NCBI GenBank assembly: GCA_021849615.1
Contig: JAJZSQ010000001.1
Coordinates: 31,357-95,356, forward strand
From: Pseudomonadota bacterium
GTDB lineage: Bacteria; Pseudomonadota; Gammaproteobacteria; Steroidobacterales; Steroidobacteraceae
DNA: 64,000 nt
Direction of reading: 5' to 3'
The translations under genes and the position numbers were made by a program. Of the stretch, positions 8,725 to 17,141 are shown in pieces. Every line of letters starts with the position of its first letter. The first letter of the stretch is position 1. The notes under the pieces are model-generated. The model ran no database searches. It was given only the letters and a program-made list of their open reading frames with translations, and was not told where the DNA came from.

Positions 8725-11040
8725 TTGAGCAGATCTCCCGCCACTGCCGTGCTGCGCGCGATTGCGGACCAGCCGTTTACGCTGCTGGGCGTCGTGCTTG
8801 TTGCCCTGGCTGCGGCGGGCGTGGCCGCGGCAGTCGGCGACCTCGCGCTGAGCCGGATTGTCCTTGGGGCCGTAACGAGCGTCGTCATCGCCGTCACCGC
8901 TTATCACACCGCTCGGGGCCTTCTGCGTGGGGACATCGGCGTCGATCTCATCGCGCTGCTGGCGATGCTCGGAGCGTTACTGCTCAGGCAGTACCTGGCC
9001 GGCGCGATCATCGCGGCCATGCTGGCAAGCGGGGTGACGCTCGAGCAGTACGCCACGGCGCGCGCACGGCGCGAACTGAGCAGTCTGGTCAGCCGTGCGC
9101 CGCGCATCGCGCATCGAGGAAGCGGCGACGCTTACGCCGATGTTGCGGTTCAGGACGTAACGGTAGGGGACGTCCTGCTGGTCAAATCAGGCGAGGTCGT
9201 TCCTGTCGACGGTCTCGTCGGTCCACAGGGCGCGGTCGTCGACGAGTCCTCGCTCACCGGGGAGTCACGGCCGGTCAAGATCGCCGCCGGTGCGCCAGTG
9301 CGCAGCGGCGCGAGCAACGCCGGCGGTCCGTTCGAACTGCGGGTGACGGCTGCGGTGGCCGACAGCACGTACGCCGCAATCGTTCGACTGGTGCAGGCGG
9401 CCGAGACCTCCAAGGCCCCCGTGGCACGACTCGCGGATCGATACGCGCTGGCCTTTCTCGCGGCGACCCTGGCCGTGTCCGCGGCGGCATGGTGGGTGTC
9501 CGGGGACGCGCAGCGCGCGCTGGCCGTGCTGGTGGTCGCGACGCCCTGTCCGCTGATTCTCGCCGTGCCCGCGGCCATCATGGCCGGGGTGTCCCGTGCG
9601 GCTCGCATGGGCATCATCATGAAGGGCGGCGCGCCCCTGGAGGGCTTGGCGCGCACCGAGGTCGTTCTACTCGACAAGACCGGCACGGTGACAGCGGCCC
9701 GTCCCGCAGTAGTTGCCGTGGACACGACTGGGGAGCTCTCGGTCGATGAGCTCCTGCGCCATGCCGCAGCCCTCGAACAGATGTCGGTTCATCCCTTCGC
9801 CCCGGCGATTCTGGAGGCGGCGCGCGCCCGCCAGCTGACGCTGGATTTCCCGGGCGAGGTCCACGAGCAGATGGGATTTGGCATCAGTGGAACTGTTGCC
9901 GGACGCCGCGTCGCCGTCGGGCAGTACGAATACGTGACGCCCGGTGTCGATCGTACTGAAGCCGTTCGATCGATCGAGCTTCGGGCGGCGGCGGATGGAT
10001 CCTCGTGCGTCTTCGTTGCCATCGACGGCGCGCTCGCCGGCGCCATGCTTCTGCAAGATCACATCCGGCCCGAGGCGCCCCGAGTCCTGCGCACGCTGCG
10101 CCAGAGCGGTGTGCGACGGATTCACCTCGTCACCGGAGACCATCCCGATGTGGCGGAGCTCGTCGGCGATGCGCTCGGCATCGATCGGGTGTTCGCCGAG
10201 CGCGCGCCAGACGAAAAAGTCGAAGTCGTCCGTACGGCTCGCCGCGAGGGCATCACGACGATGGTCGGGGACGGGATCAACGACGCGCCTGCTCTGGCCC
10301 TGGCCGATGTCGGCATTGCCATGGGCGCCAGAGGAGCCACCGCGGCCTCCGAGGCGGCCGACATCGTTCTCACCTCGGACCGCTTTGAAGACGTCGCGCG
10401 CGCGCTGAGCATCGCGCGCCGCACGCGAAACATTGCGCTGCAGAGCGTCTGGACGGGCATGGGCCTGTCCGTTGTGGCGATGGGGTTCGCCGCGGCAGGC
10501 TTCCTTCCGCCGATCGCCGGGGCGTTGCTGCAAGAAGTCATCGATGTCCTGGTGATTCTGAATGCACTGCGGGCGCTCGGCGGTCGCTTGCCGGGCGCGG
10601 CGGTGAGTCCCGAGGCGGCCCAGCTGGCCCGGGCGCTCGACAAGACCCACCAGTCGCTGCGCCCGCGCGTCAGCGAACTCGCCGAGCTGGCGGTGCGTCT
10701 CGATGCGCTGCCCCCAGTGGAAGCGCGGGCACAGCTGCAGCGGACGGCGCAGATGCTCGAGGAAGAGTTGCTGCCCCACGAGAACCACGAACAGCAGACG
10801 GTGTATCCCATCCTCGAGAGCCTGCTCGCTGGGGAGAACCCGACCGGCCCGCTGATCCACACCCACGGTGAAATCCGTCGGTTGAGTCGATTGTTTGCGC
10901 GGCGGGTCGCACAGCTGCCGTCGACCGGTCCCTCGCCGGAGGATCTGCGCGACATGCACCGGCTGCTGTACGGCTTGCATGCCATCCTCAGTCTTCACTT
11001 CGCGCAGGAGGACGAGCTCTATAGCCTGCTGACCGCGTGA
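8725..11040 (+). CDS. P1B-5-type metal-exporting ATPase with C-terminal hemerythrin-like domain
   Basis: A 771-residue P-type ATPase. It has no N-terminal metal-binding domain. The actuator TGES is at 178-181, the ion-binding helix has TPCP (273-276), the phosphorylated Asp317 lies in DKTGT, SVHPFA is the HP motif and GDGIND is around 515-520. TPCP together with QEVIDVLVILNALRA (603 on) is the signature of subgroup P1B-5, whose studied members respond to nickel and iron (Nia of Sinorhizobium). From about residue 635 a helical domain carries hemerythrin-type ligands: PHENHE (685-689), HTHGE (712-716), His752 and an HxxxxD motif (His758-Asp763). Such fusions are described for P1B-5 ATPases. The start is TTG because no ATG or GTG is in frame nearby and no clear ribosome site is seen. 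A short gap (99 bp) separates it from the MacA-like gene. Confidence 0.9.
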   Translation: MSRSPATAVLRAIADQPFTLLGVVLVALAAAGVAAAVGDLALSRIVLGAVTSVVIAVTAYHTARGLLRGDIGVDLIALLAMLGALLLRQYLAGAIIAAMLASGVTLEQYATARARRELSSLVSRAPRIAHRGSGDAYADVAVQDVTVGDVLLVKSGEVVPVDGLVGPQGAVVDESSLTGESRPVKIAAGAPVRSGASNAGGPFELRVTAAVADSTYAAIVRLVQAAETSKAPVARLADRYALAFLAATLAVSAAAWWVSGDAQRALAVLVVATPCPLILAVPAAIMAGVSRAARMGIIMKGGAPLEGLARTEVVLLDKTGTVTAARPAVVAVDTTGELSVDELLRHAAALEQMSVHPFAPAILEAARARQLTLDFPGEVHEQMGFGISGTVAGRRVAVGQYEYVTPGVDRTEAVRSIELRAAADGSSCVFVAIDGALAGAMLLQDHIRPEAPRVLRTLRQSGVRRIHLVTGDHPDVAELVGDALGIDRVFAERAPDEKVEVVRTARREGITTMVGDGINDAPALALADVGIAMGARGATAASEAADIVLTSDRFEDVARALSIARRTRNIALQSVWTGMGLSVVAMGFAAAGFLPPIAGALLQEVIDVLVILNALRALGGRLPGAAVSPEAAQLARALDKTHQSLRPRVSELAELAVRLDALPPVEARAQLQRTAQMLEEELLPHENHEQQTVYPILESLLAGENPTGPLIHTHGEIRRLSRLFARRVAQLPSTGPSPEDLRDMHRLLYGLHAILSLHFAQEDELYSLLTA

Positions 11041-11139
11041 GTCACCCGCGCATGCCATTCGCGAAACGGCATACGCACAAACGCTGCTTACGACCTGCGC
11101 GCTGCGGACTTATCGTCTCCTGCAGAGAGCGCAGCACCG

Positions 11140-12390
11140 ATGGACACCCCCGCAGAGCCCGCCGACACGACGGCGCAGCCCAAGGCGCCGCGTTGGCGGC
11201 TGAGTTCGCGGCGGCGCTGGGTCTGGGTCGCGATCGTGGCCGTGCTGCTGATCGCGATGGCGATCGGTCTGTGGCGATCGTTCCGGCCCAACGAGCGCAT
11301 CACGTACGTCACCGCGCAGGTGACCCGCGGCGCCGTCGAGCCTTACGTCACTGCCAGCGGCAGCGTCAACCCGGTCGTGACCATTCAGGTCGGCACCTAC
11401 GTTTCCGGGGTCATCCAGGGTCTGTATTGCGATTACAACACACGGGTGAAAGCCGGTCAGCTCTGCGCGCGCATCGACCCGCGGCCCTACCAGGTCGTCG
11501 TCGACCAGGACCGCGCCGCGCTGATCGCGGCCCGGGCACAGCTCGTCAAGGATGAAGCGAACCTCACGTACGCCCGGGCGGCGTCTGAGCGGCAGTCGCG
11601 TCTGCTCACCGATCACCTGACTTCGCAGGATGCCGCGGACGCGGCACGCAGCACCTACCAGCAGGTGAGCGCTCAGGTCAATCTGGATCGAGCGACCATC
11701 GGCCAGCGTGAGGCGAGTCTGCGAGCTGCGGAGGTCAATCTCGGCTACACGCGGATTACCTCGCCGGTTGACGGCATCGTGGTCACTCGAAACATCACCC
11801 AGGGACAGACGGTTGCTGCCAGCTTTCAGACGCCGACCCTCTTTCTCATCGCGACCGATCTGACGCAGATGCAGGTGGATGCGAACGTCAGCGAATCGGA
11901 TATCGGCCAGATCAAGGCCGGGGACACGGCCACGTTCACCGTGGAGGCATTCCCGTCAAATCTCTTTCGCGGCCGCGTCACCCAGGTGCGCCAGTCTCCG
12001 CAGACGATCCAGAATGTCGTGACCTACGACGTGGTGGTGAGCGCGCCGAATCCGCAGCTGCTCCTGAAGCCCGGGATGACCGCCGACGTGCGGATCGTGA
12101 CGGCGGATGTTCGCGATGCGCTGCGCGTGCCGGTGGAAGCGCTGCGCTATTGGCCGGCCTCGGTGCCGAAGCCGAACCAGAATCAGTCGGAGACTCAGAC
12201 CGTCTGGACGCTGAGCGACGGGAGTCCGGTCGCCGTACGGGTGGGCGCGGGTCTCTCCGATGATGTCTACGCGCAGATCATCTCCGGTGCGCTGCGGCCC
12301 GGAGAGCCGGTGATCATCGGGGAGCGATCGGGCAACGGCACCGCACCCTCATCTGCAGCGGCCCCGCGGCGCCGCTCGCCCTTCCTGTAA
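11140..12390 (+). CDS. MacA-type periplasmic adaptor (membrane-fusion) protein
   Basis: A 416-residue adaptor that links an inner-membrane ABC exporter to an outer-membrane channel. A positively charged N-terminus precedes one membrane anchor (WVWVAIVAVLLIAMAIGLW, residues about 28-46). The lipoyl/barrel-sandwich halves are seen in VTRGAVEPYVTASGSVNPV and TRITSPVDGIVVTRNITQGQTV, with a helical hairpin between (residues about 125-200), and a beta-barrel follows. The C-terminus is hydrophilic. It lies 17 bp before the MacB-like gene, which fixes its partner. No TolC-type gene is in the window. The substrate is not readable; macrolide, peptide or lipid export are all known for the family. Confidence 0.9.
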   Translation: MDTPAEPADTTAQPKAPRWRLSSRRRWVWVAIVAVLLIAMAIGLWRSFRPNERITYVTAQVTRGAVEPYVTASGSVNPVVTIQVGTYVSGVIQGLYCDYNTRVKAGQLCARIDPRPYQVVVDQDRAALIAARAQLVKDEANLTYARAASERQSRLLTDHLTSQDAADAARSTYQQVSAQVNLDRATIGQREASLRAAEVNLGYTRITSPVDGIVVTRNITQGQTVAASFQTPTLFLIATDLTQMQVDANVSESDIGQIKAGDTATFTVEAFPSNLFRGRVTQVRQSPQTIQNVVTYDVVVSAPNPQLLLKPGMTADVRIVTADVRDALRVPVEALRYWPASVPKPNQNQSETQTVWTLSDGSPVAVRVGAGLSDDVYAQIISGALRPGEPVIIGERSGNGTAPSSAAAPRRRSPFL

Positions 12391-12407
12391 TACTGCGGCC
12401 GACGCCG

Positions 12408-14486
12408 GTGAACAGTCCAGTCATCGAGACTCGGGATCTGCAGCGGGTGTATCGCTCCGGAGACCTCGAAGTCGTCGCCCTCGCGGGCGTCAGTCTGACC
12501 CTCGAGCGCGGCGAGTTGGTGGCGATCATGGGCGCCTCCGGATCGGGCAAGTCGACGCTTATGGCCGTGCTCGGCTGTCTGGATCGGCCCACCGGCGGGG
12601 AATATCGGCTCGAAGGTGCAGATGTCGCCGCCCTCGGTGAGAGTGCCCTGGCGCGCGTGCGCAGCGAGCGGCTGGGATTTGTATTCCAGAGCTTCAATCT
12701 CCTGGCGCGCACCAGCGCCCTCGACAATGTGGCGCTGCCGCTCTACTACGATCCGCGGGGTGGTGCGAGCGCGGCGCAGCGCTCACTGCGCGCTCGAGCC
12801 GCGCTCGCCCAGGTCGGACTCGCTGGCCGCGAACGCAACACGCCGGCGCAGTTGTCCGGCGGAGAACAGCAGCGAGTGGCCATCGCACGGGCGTTGATCA
12901 ATGCACCGGCCGTCGTGCTGGCCGATGAGCCCACCGGTAACCTCGATACGCGCAGTTCCCATGAGGTCATGGGGATTCTGGTGCGCCTCAATCGCGAACA
13001 GCACGTGACGGTCGTCGTGGTGACCCATGAGGCGGACATCGCGGCTTACGCGGACCGGGTGATCACGATGCGAGACGGCCGCATCGTGTCCGATGAGCGG
13101 CGCAATCCCCCCCCCGCCCCGCCGCCGTCCCCGCCGCCGGGGACCGCGCCGACGGCCGTGCCCCGTCGCAGTACGCTGCCGTTTGCCCGCATGATCCTCA
13201 GCAGCGCGCGGCAGGCCATCGTCCGCAACAAGATGCGCTCCGGGTTGACCACACTCGGGGTGCTGATCGGTGTCGCCGCGCTCATCGCCATGATGGCGGT
13301 CGGGATGGGTGCCAATCGGGCGGTCGGGGAGCTGATTCAGAGCCTCGGCACGAATATGCTCATCGTGCTGCCGGGGGCGACCACCGCCGGAGGGGTGCGC
13401 GCGGGTTTCGGTAGTGCCTCGACCCTGACGGTGGCCGATGCGGACGCAGTGCGCCGCGACGATGCCGCCGTGGCCAAGGTGGGCTACATCATCCGCCAGA
13501 GCGCTCAAGTGCAGTATCGCAATCAGAACTGGAGCACGCTCGTGCTCGGTACCAGCGCCAATTATGCCGAGATCACCAATTGGCACATCGCGAGCGGCCG
13601 GGCGTTCGACGCCGCGGATGTCGATGCTGCGGCACTGGTGGCGGACATCGGGCAGACCGTCGTTCACGAGCTGTTCCAGCCGTACGAGAATCCCGTCGGC
13701 GCGACCATTCTCATCAAGGGCGTGCCGATCAAAGTCATCGGCGTCTACCAGGCGAAAGGTCAGTCGCCCATGGGCCAGGATCAGGACGATCTGATCGTCA
13801 TCCCGTTCACCACGGCCGAACGGCGAGTGCTCGGGGTCGCCGCACCGATTCAATCGCAGGCGCAGAACGCCGGAACGACCTATCTCGCGCCGCCGAACCC
13901 GTTCGCGGTACAGCCGCGCCTGACCGGGTACGTGAACGCTATTTTCGTGCAGGCAGCAAGCGCATCCCAGGTCCAACGTGCCATGGACGAGGTGAGTGCC
14001 ACGCTGCGCCGACGCCATAACATTCGTCGGGGGGACACGGATGACTTCAGCGTGCGCAACCTCAGTCAGATTGCGACCGCGGCGCAGGGCAGCAGCCGGG
14101 TGATGGCACTCCTGCTGGCGACCGTTGCATCGATTTCACTGCTGGTCGGCGGCATCGGCATCATGAACATCCTGCTCGTATCGGTCACCGAGCGCACGCG
14201 CGAGATCGGTCTGCGCATGGCGCTTGGCGCTCGGCGTGCCCACGTCATGCTGCAGTTCCTCGCCGAGGCGGTGTTTCTGAGCGCGGCGGGCGGTACGGCC
14301 GGGATTGTGCTCGGGATCGGCACCTCGGAGCTGGTCGCCGTGATTGCGGGCTGGCCGATCGAACAGTCGCTCACCGCCGTGCTCGGCGGATTCCTGTTTT
14401 CGGCTATCGTCGGGGTGTTTTTCGGTTACTACCCGGCGCGCAAGGCCGCGGCGCTGAACCCGATCGAGGCGCTCCGCTACGAATGA
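12408..14486 (+). CDS. MacB-type ABC exporter, fused ATPase and permease
   Basis: A 692-residue tripartite-pump ABC transporter. The N-terminal ATPase has Walker A GASGSGKST (Lys48), signature LSGGEQQR and Walker B VVLADEPTGN. A proline-rich linker (residues about 231-250, coded by a C-rich stretch at 13108-13143) leads to the permease: TM1 after KMRSGLTTLGVLIGVAALIAMMAV, a large periplasmic MacB domain (about residues 300-560), and the FtsX-like helices with GLRMALGARR. Length is slightly above E. coli MacB because of the linker. GTG is the start; the gene follows its adaptor by 17 bp and ends 24 bp from a convergent PAP2 gene. No sign of frameshift in the C-run despite its homopolymer nature. 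Confidence 0.92.
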   Translation: MNSPVIETRDLQRVYRSGDLEVVALAGVSLTLERGELVAIMGASGSGKSTLMAVLGCLDRPTGGEYRLEGADVAALGESALARVRSERLGFVFQSFNLLARTSALDNVALPLYYDPRGGASAAQRSLRARAALAQVGLAGRERNTPAQLSGGEQQRVAIARALINAPAVVLADEPTGNLDTRSSHEVMGILVRLNREQHVTVVVVTHEADIAAYADRVITMRDGRIVSDERRNPPPAPPPSPPPGTAPTAVPRRSTLPFARMILSSARQAIVRNKMRSGLTTLGVLIGVAALIAMMAVGMGANRAVGELIQSLGTNMLIVLPGATTAGGVRAGFGSASTLTVADADAVRRDDAAVAKVGYIIRQSAQVQYRNQNWSTLVLGTSANYAEITNWHIASGRAFDAADVDAAALVADIGQTVVHELFQPYENPVGATILIKGVPIKVIGVYQAKGQSPMGQDQDDLIVIPFTTAERRVLGVAAPIQSQAQNAGTTYLAPPNPFAVQPRLTGYVNAIFVQAASASQVQRAMDEVSATLRRRHNIRRGDTDDFSVRNLSQIATAAQGSSRVMALLLATVASISLLVGGIGIMNILLVSVTERTREIGLRMALGARRAHVMLQFLAEAVFLSAAGGTAGIVLGIGTSELVAVIAGWPIEQSLTAVLGGFLFSAIVGVFFGYYPARKAAALNPIEALRYE

Positions 14487-14510
14487 GCGTGCCGAGGGCC
14501 CGTGCGGTGC

Positions 14511-15317
14511 TCAGCGGCCGAGCGTCATGGAGAAGGAGAGCAGGCCGCCGCCCGGCAGCGGCGAGAACGCGATCCGCTGGCTCGGGACGCGGTTCAGGCC
14601 CATGAACGCATCGGTGAAGAACTCGGCGCAGAAGTTGCCGAGCGCCATTCCGAACAGCGTGTCCGAGGGATAGTGCCAGCCACCCTCGATGCGCGCCCAG
14701 GCCGTGGCGAAGGTCAGTCCGTGCAAACCCGCATCGAGCGCGACGCGCACGCCGTGCGTGAGCGGAATCTGGCGCAGGTTGATCATCGCAAGCCGCGTGT
14801 ACACGGCGGACGCCGTCGTGTGATTGGATGGGAAGCTGTGATCGTTGGCACGATTCGGCCGCTCTCGGTGCACCATGCGGCTGATCAGTGTATTGGATTC
14901 GATCGCGGTGGTTGCGGCGACGAGGTTGACCAGATAGCCCTTGGCCTTGTCTTCGAGCCACGTCTCGCCGAACGGCCCGCTGGGGGCAAGCAGCAGCGCG
15001 GCGATGTCGACGCCGACCGAGGCGCTGCGCAGCCGGTAACTCCAGCGGGTCGCATTGGCCTCGGAGCCGAAGATCGGGTTATGGGTGCGTCCCCAGCGGG
15101 AGATGCGCTGATCGAAGTGGCCCACCTGCAGCACCGCGGCGCCGGCGAGCGGTCCCCACACCCACGGGTCAGAGGCGGTCGTAGCCGCGGCGCGGCGCAC
15201 TCGCGCCCAGCCCGGGCGTACCGTCACGTTCTGTCCCCAGCGCGCAGTGTCCGGCAGCGTCGCGCAGCCGCCGAGCGCGAGTGCGGCCAGCAGCGCGAGC
15301 GCCCGGAGCCGGCACAT
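14511..15317 (-). CDS. PAP2-family phosphatase, predicted lipoprotein
   Basis: A 268-residue protein with a lipoprotein signal (lipobox ALGGC, Cys18). The PAP2 phosphatase motifs are complete: an RP pair in VHRERPN, SFPSNHT, and a third motif ARIEGGWHYPSD with the catalytic His and Asp. It likely dephosphorylates a lipid phosphate (phosphatidic acid, undecaprenyl diphosphate or a lipid A phosphate) at the periplasmic face. Unlike typical PAP2 enzymes it does not show six clear membrane helices, only amphipathic stretches, so it may be tethered by its lipid. Its start codon abuts the stop codon of the second PAP2 gene upstream (15318), which indicates translational coupling. It converges on macB. 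Confidence 0.85.
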   Translation of the reverse strand: MCRLRALALLAALALGGCATLPDTARWGQNVTVRPGWARVRRAAATTASDPWVWGPLAGAAVLQVGHFDQRISRWGRTHNPIFGSEANATRWSYRLRSASVGVDIAALLLAPSGPFGETWLEDKAKGYLVNLVAATTAIESNTLISRMVHRERPNRANDHSFPSNHTTASAVYTRLAMINLRQIPLTHGVRVALDAGLHGLTFATAWARIEGGWHYPSDTLFGMALGNFCAEFFTDAFMGLNRVPSQRIAFSPLPGGGLLSFSMTLGR

Positions 15318-16169
15318 TCAGAAGCTCTTGTAGAAGCCGACGGACACGCCGCGCGGCAGGATTTCGACCAGCAGGGGGACCTTGCGCTGGGATGCCCAAT
15401 AGCCAAAGGCCGTCCCGAGCAGCCAGCCGGCGAGCACGTCGGACTGCCAGTGACCCTGGCTCTTCATGCGGCCATAAGCATCGTAGACCGGCAGCAGCTC
15501 GGCGGCCCAGATCCAGGGATAGCGGTGGCGGTAGTGCAGAATGAAAGGGGTGACGAAACTGGCCTGCAGCGTGACTTCGCCGCTCGGGAAGCTCTGATCG
15601 GTGCCCCGGAAAAACGCGTTAGGACCCTGGTTCTGGTAGGGGCGTGCGCGGCGGAACGTGTATTTCAACGCGTCTGCCGCGAAGCCCGCGAACACCGACG
15701 CGTCGGCGGATTGCCAGAACACGTGGCCGAGTCCCTTGTGATTGCCGAAAAACAGCGCGCCGGCCGCTTCGGCGGCAACGGTGCCGAATTCCAGGCCCAA
15801 TTGGTTCGACCGGGAGAAAATCCCGTTGTTGTCCTGCGGCTTGAGTTTGTAATCGATGCCGAAGGGCCCGTGACTGCTGCCTTCGTGGATGCGCATGGCG
15901 GCGAGGAACGCGACGGCGCCGGCCGTCGGCAGCACCCAGCGCTTGCGCCACCAGGCGCGAGCGCCCAGATGCATCTTCTTGCCGGTCGCCGGGCTCGATG
16001 TCACCGTCGTGGTGCTCGAGTGTGCGGATCGGTTCCGGGGCGCGCCGCCGGCCACGGCTCGCACCGGCGCGCACAACTGCAGCATGACCAGTGGCACCGC
16101 CGGCAGCAGCTTGCGCAACGCCGTGTTCCGTGTGGTGATCGCGGTTTCCGCTCCGACGGCTGCGTTCAT
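15318..16169 (-). CDS. PAP2-family phosphatase, exported
   Basis: A 283-residue protein, first gene of a two-gene unit. The N-terminus has a hydrophobic stretch (LLPAVPLVMLQLCAPV, residues about 20-36) that could be a signal peptide or anchor, then a Ser/Thr-rich segment and a second hydrophobic segment (LPTAGAVAFLAAM). The three phosphatase motifs are present: KYTFRRARP, SFPSGEV and RMKSQGHWQSDVLAG. In the second motif the usual H after SFPSG is replaced by E (SFPSGEV), which could affect the catalytic histidine position; the third-motif His is intact. The stop codon is immediately followed by the start of the downstream PAP2 gene, zero bases apart. Substrate unknown. Confidence 0.8.
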   Translation of the reverse strand: MNAAVGAETAITTRNTALRKLLPAVPLVMLQLCAPVRAVAGGAPRNRSAHSSTTTVTSSPATGKKMHLGARAWWRKRWVLPTAGAVAFLAAMRIHEGSSHGPFGIDYKLKPQDNNGIFSRSNQLGLEFGTVAAEAAGALFFGNHKGLGHVFWQSADASVFAGFAADALKYTFRRARPYQNQGPNAFFRGTDQSFPSGEVTLQASFVTPFILHYRHRYPWIWAAELLPVYDAYGRMKSQGHWQSDVLAGWLLGTAFGYWASQRKVPLLVEILPRGVSVGFYKSF

Positions 16170-16465
16170 AAGGCCCCCAGATCACGCGCTGCGATTGACC
16201 CGGTTCGCACGGCCCCGAGGGGTCATGCGCCGAACTTCAGGTCCGGATGTGCTGAACCGGCATCGACGGGCGTCGTAGACCGCGGGATGCCCCACGGCGC
16301 GGTACCCGACGACGCTTAGAAGGCGAGCGGGGCGGATGGTTCCCCCTGGAACGCGTGCTCACGTCGCACCGCGCCGGTGTGTCGCAAAATCATCACATCT
16401 GCTCGACGGCCGCCGCGGGTGTGGCACGCATTGTCCTGCGGCGCGCCGCTGGTAAGCTGGCGGGC
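16170..16465. other. 296-bp divergent intergenic region
   Basis: This lies between the divergent PAP2 pair (minus) and the methyltransferase gene (plus). It must contain both promoters. On the plus strand TTGTCC (16431-16436), a 16-bp spacer and TAAGCT (16453-16458) sit so that transcription would begin at the ATG at 16466, but the -10 match is poor. Frames open across it show no recognisable protein. Confidence 0.3.
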
Positions 16466-17101
16466 ATGCACACCGCTTCGCCACCGGGCTTCGATGACGC
16501 GCAGCAGCGCTGGAATGAACGGTTCTCACAGCCGGGCTACCTGTTCGGGCGCGAGCCCAATGCCTTCCTGGTCCAGCAGAGCGCACGGCTGGCGCCGCGC
16601 TCGCGTGTCCTGTGCGTGGCCGACGGAGAGGGCCGCAACAGCACGTGGCTCGCCGCACGCGGTCACGAGGTGACCGCATTCGATCTGTCCCCGGTCGCGG
16701 TGCAAAAGGCGCAGGCCCTGGCCGCCGAGCAGGGCGTTCCGGTCGAGTATCTCATCGCGGGTGCCGACACCTGGACGTGGACGGAAGCGAAGTATGACGC
16801 GGTCGCGGCGATCTTCATCCAGTTTGCCGCGCCCGCGCTGCGCACCGCGCTGTTCGCGGGGATGTGGCAGACCCTCAAGTCCGGTGGACTGCTGTTGATT
16901 CAAGGCTACACGCCGAAGCAGCTGCAGTACCGGACAGGTGGACCTGGGCAGCTCGATCATCTGTATACGGCGGATCTGCTGCGTGAACTGCTGCCCGAGG
17001 CGCAGTGGCTCGAGCTGCGCGAGCACGATGCGGTGCTCGGTGAAGGCAGTGCCCATCGGGGTCCTTCTGCGCTCATCGATGCGGTGGCGCGCAAGCCGTA
17101 G
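16466..17101 (+). CDS. Class I SAM-dependent methyltransferase (TehB-like size)
   Basis: A 211-residue cytoplasmic methyltransferase. It starts with WNERFSQPGYLFGREPNAF, a lead-in typical of thiol/tellurite-type methyltransferases in proteobacteria. The SAM-binding motif I is VLCVADGEGRNS (residues about 45-56), with an acidic residue at the end of strand 2 in VTAFDLSP and a motif near LKSGGLLLIQGYTPKQ after strand 4. The small-molecule substrate is unknown. The ATG at 16466 is chosen because homologous sequence starts there; the frame is open another 111 bp upstream without recognisable content and no ribosome site is seen. A 40-bp gap to the MFS gene suggests one operon. Confidence 0.82.
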   Translation: MHTASPPGFDDAQQRWNERFSQPGYLFGREPNAFLVQQSARLAPRSRVLCVADGEGRNSTWLAARGHEVTAFDLSPVAVQKAQALAAEQGVPVEYLIAGADTWTWTEAKYDAVAAIFIQFAAPALRTALFAGMWQTLKSGGLLLIQGYTPKQLQYRTGGPGQLDHLYTADLLRELLPEAQWLELREHDAVLGEGSAHRGPSALIDAVARKP

Positions 17102-17141
17102 TTCCGAGCCGAACGAGCGGCATTACAGGAGAGTCACCCGC

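Noticed and set aside
13105-13145. C-rich run in macB as a possible frameshift
   Set aside because: The frame is continuous on both sides and reads as a proline-rich linker between the ATPase and permease domains, which is expected there.
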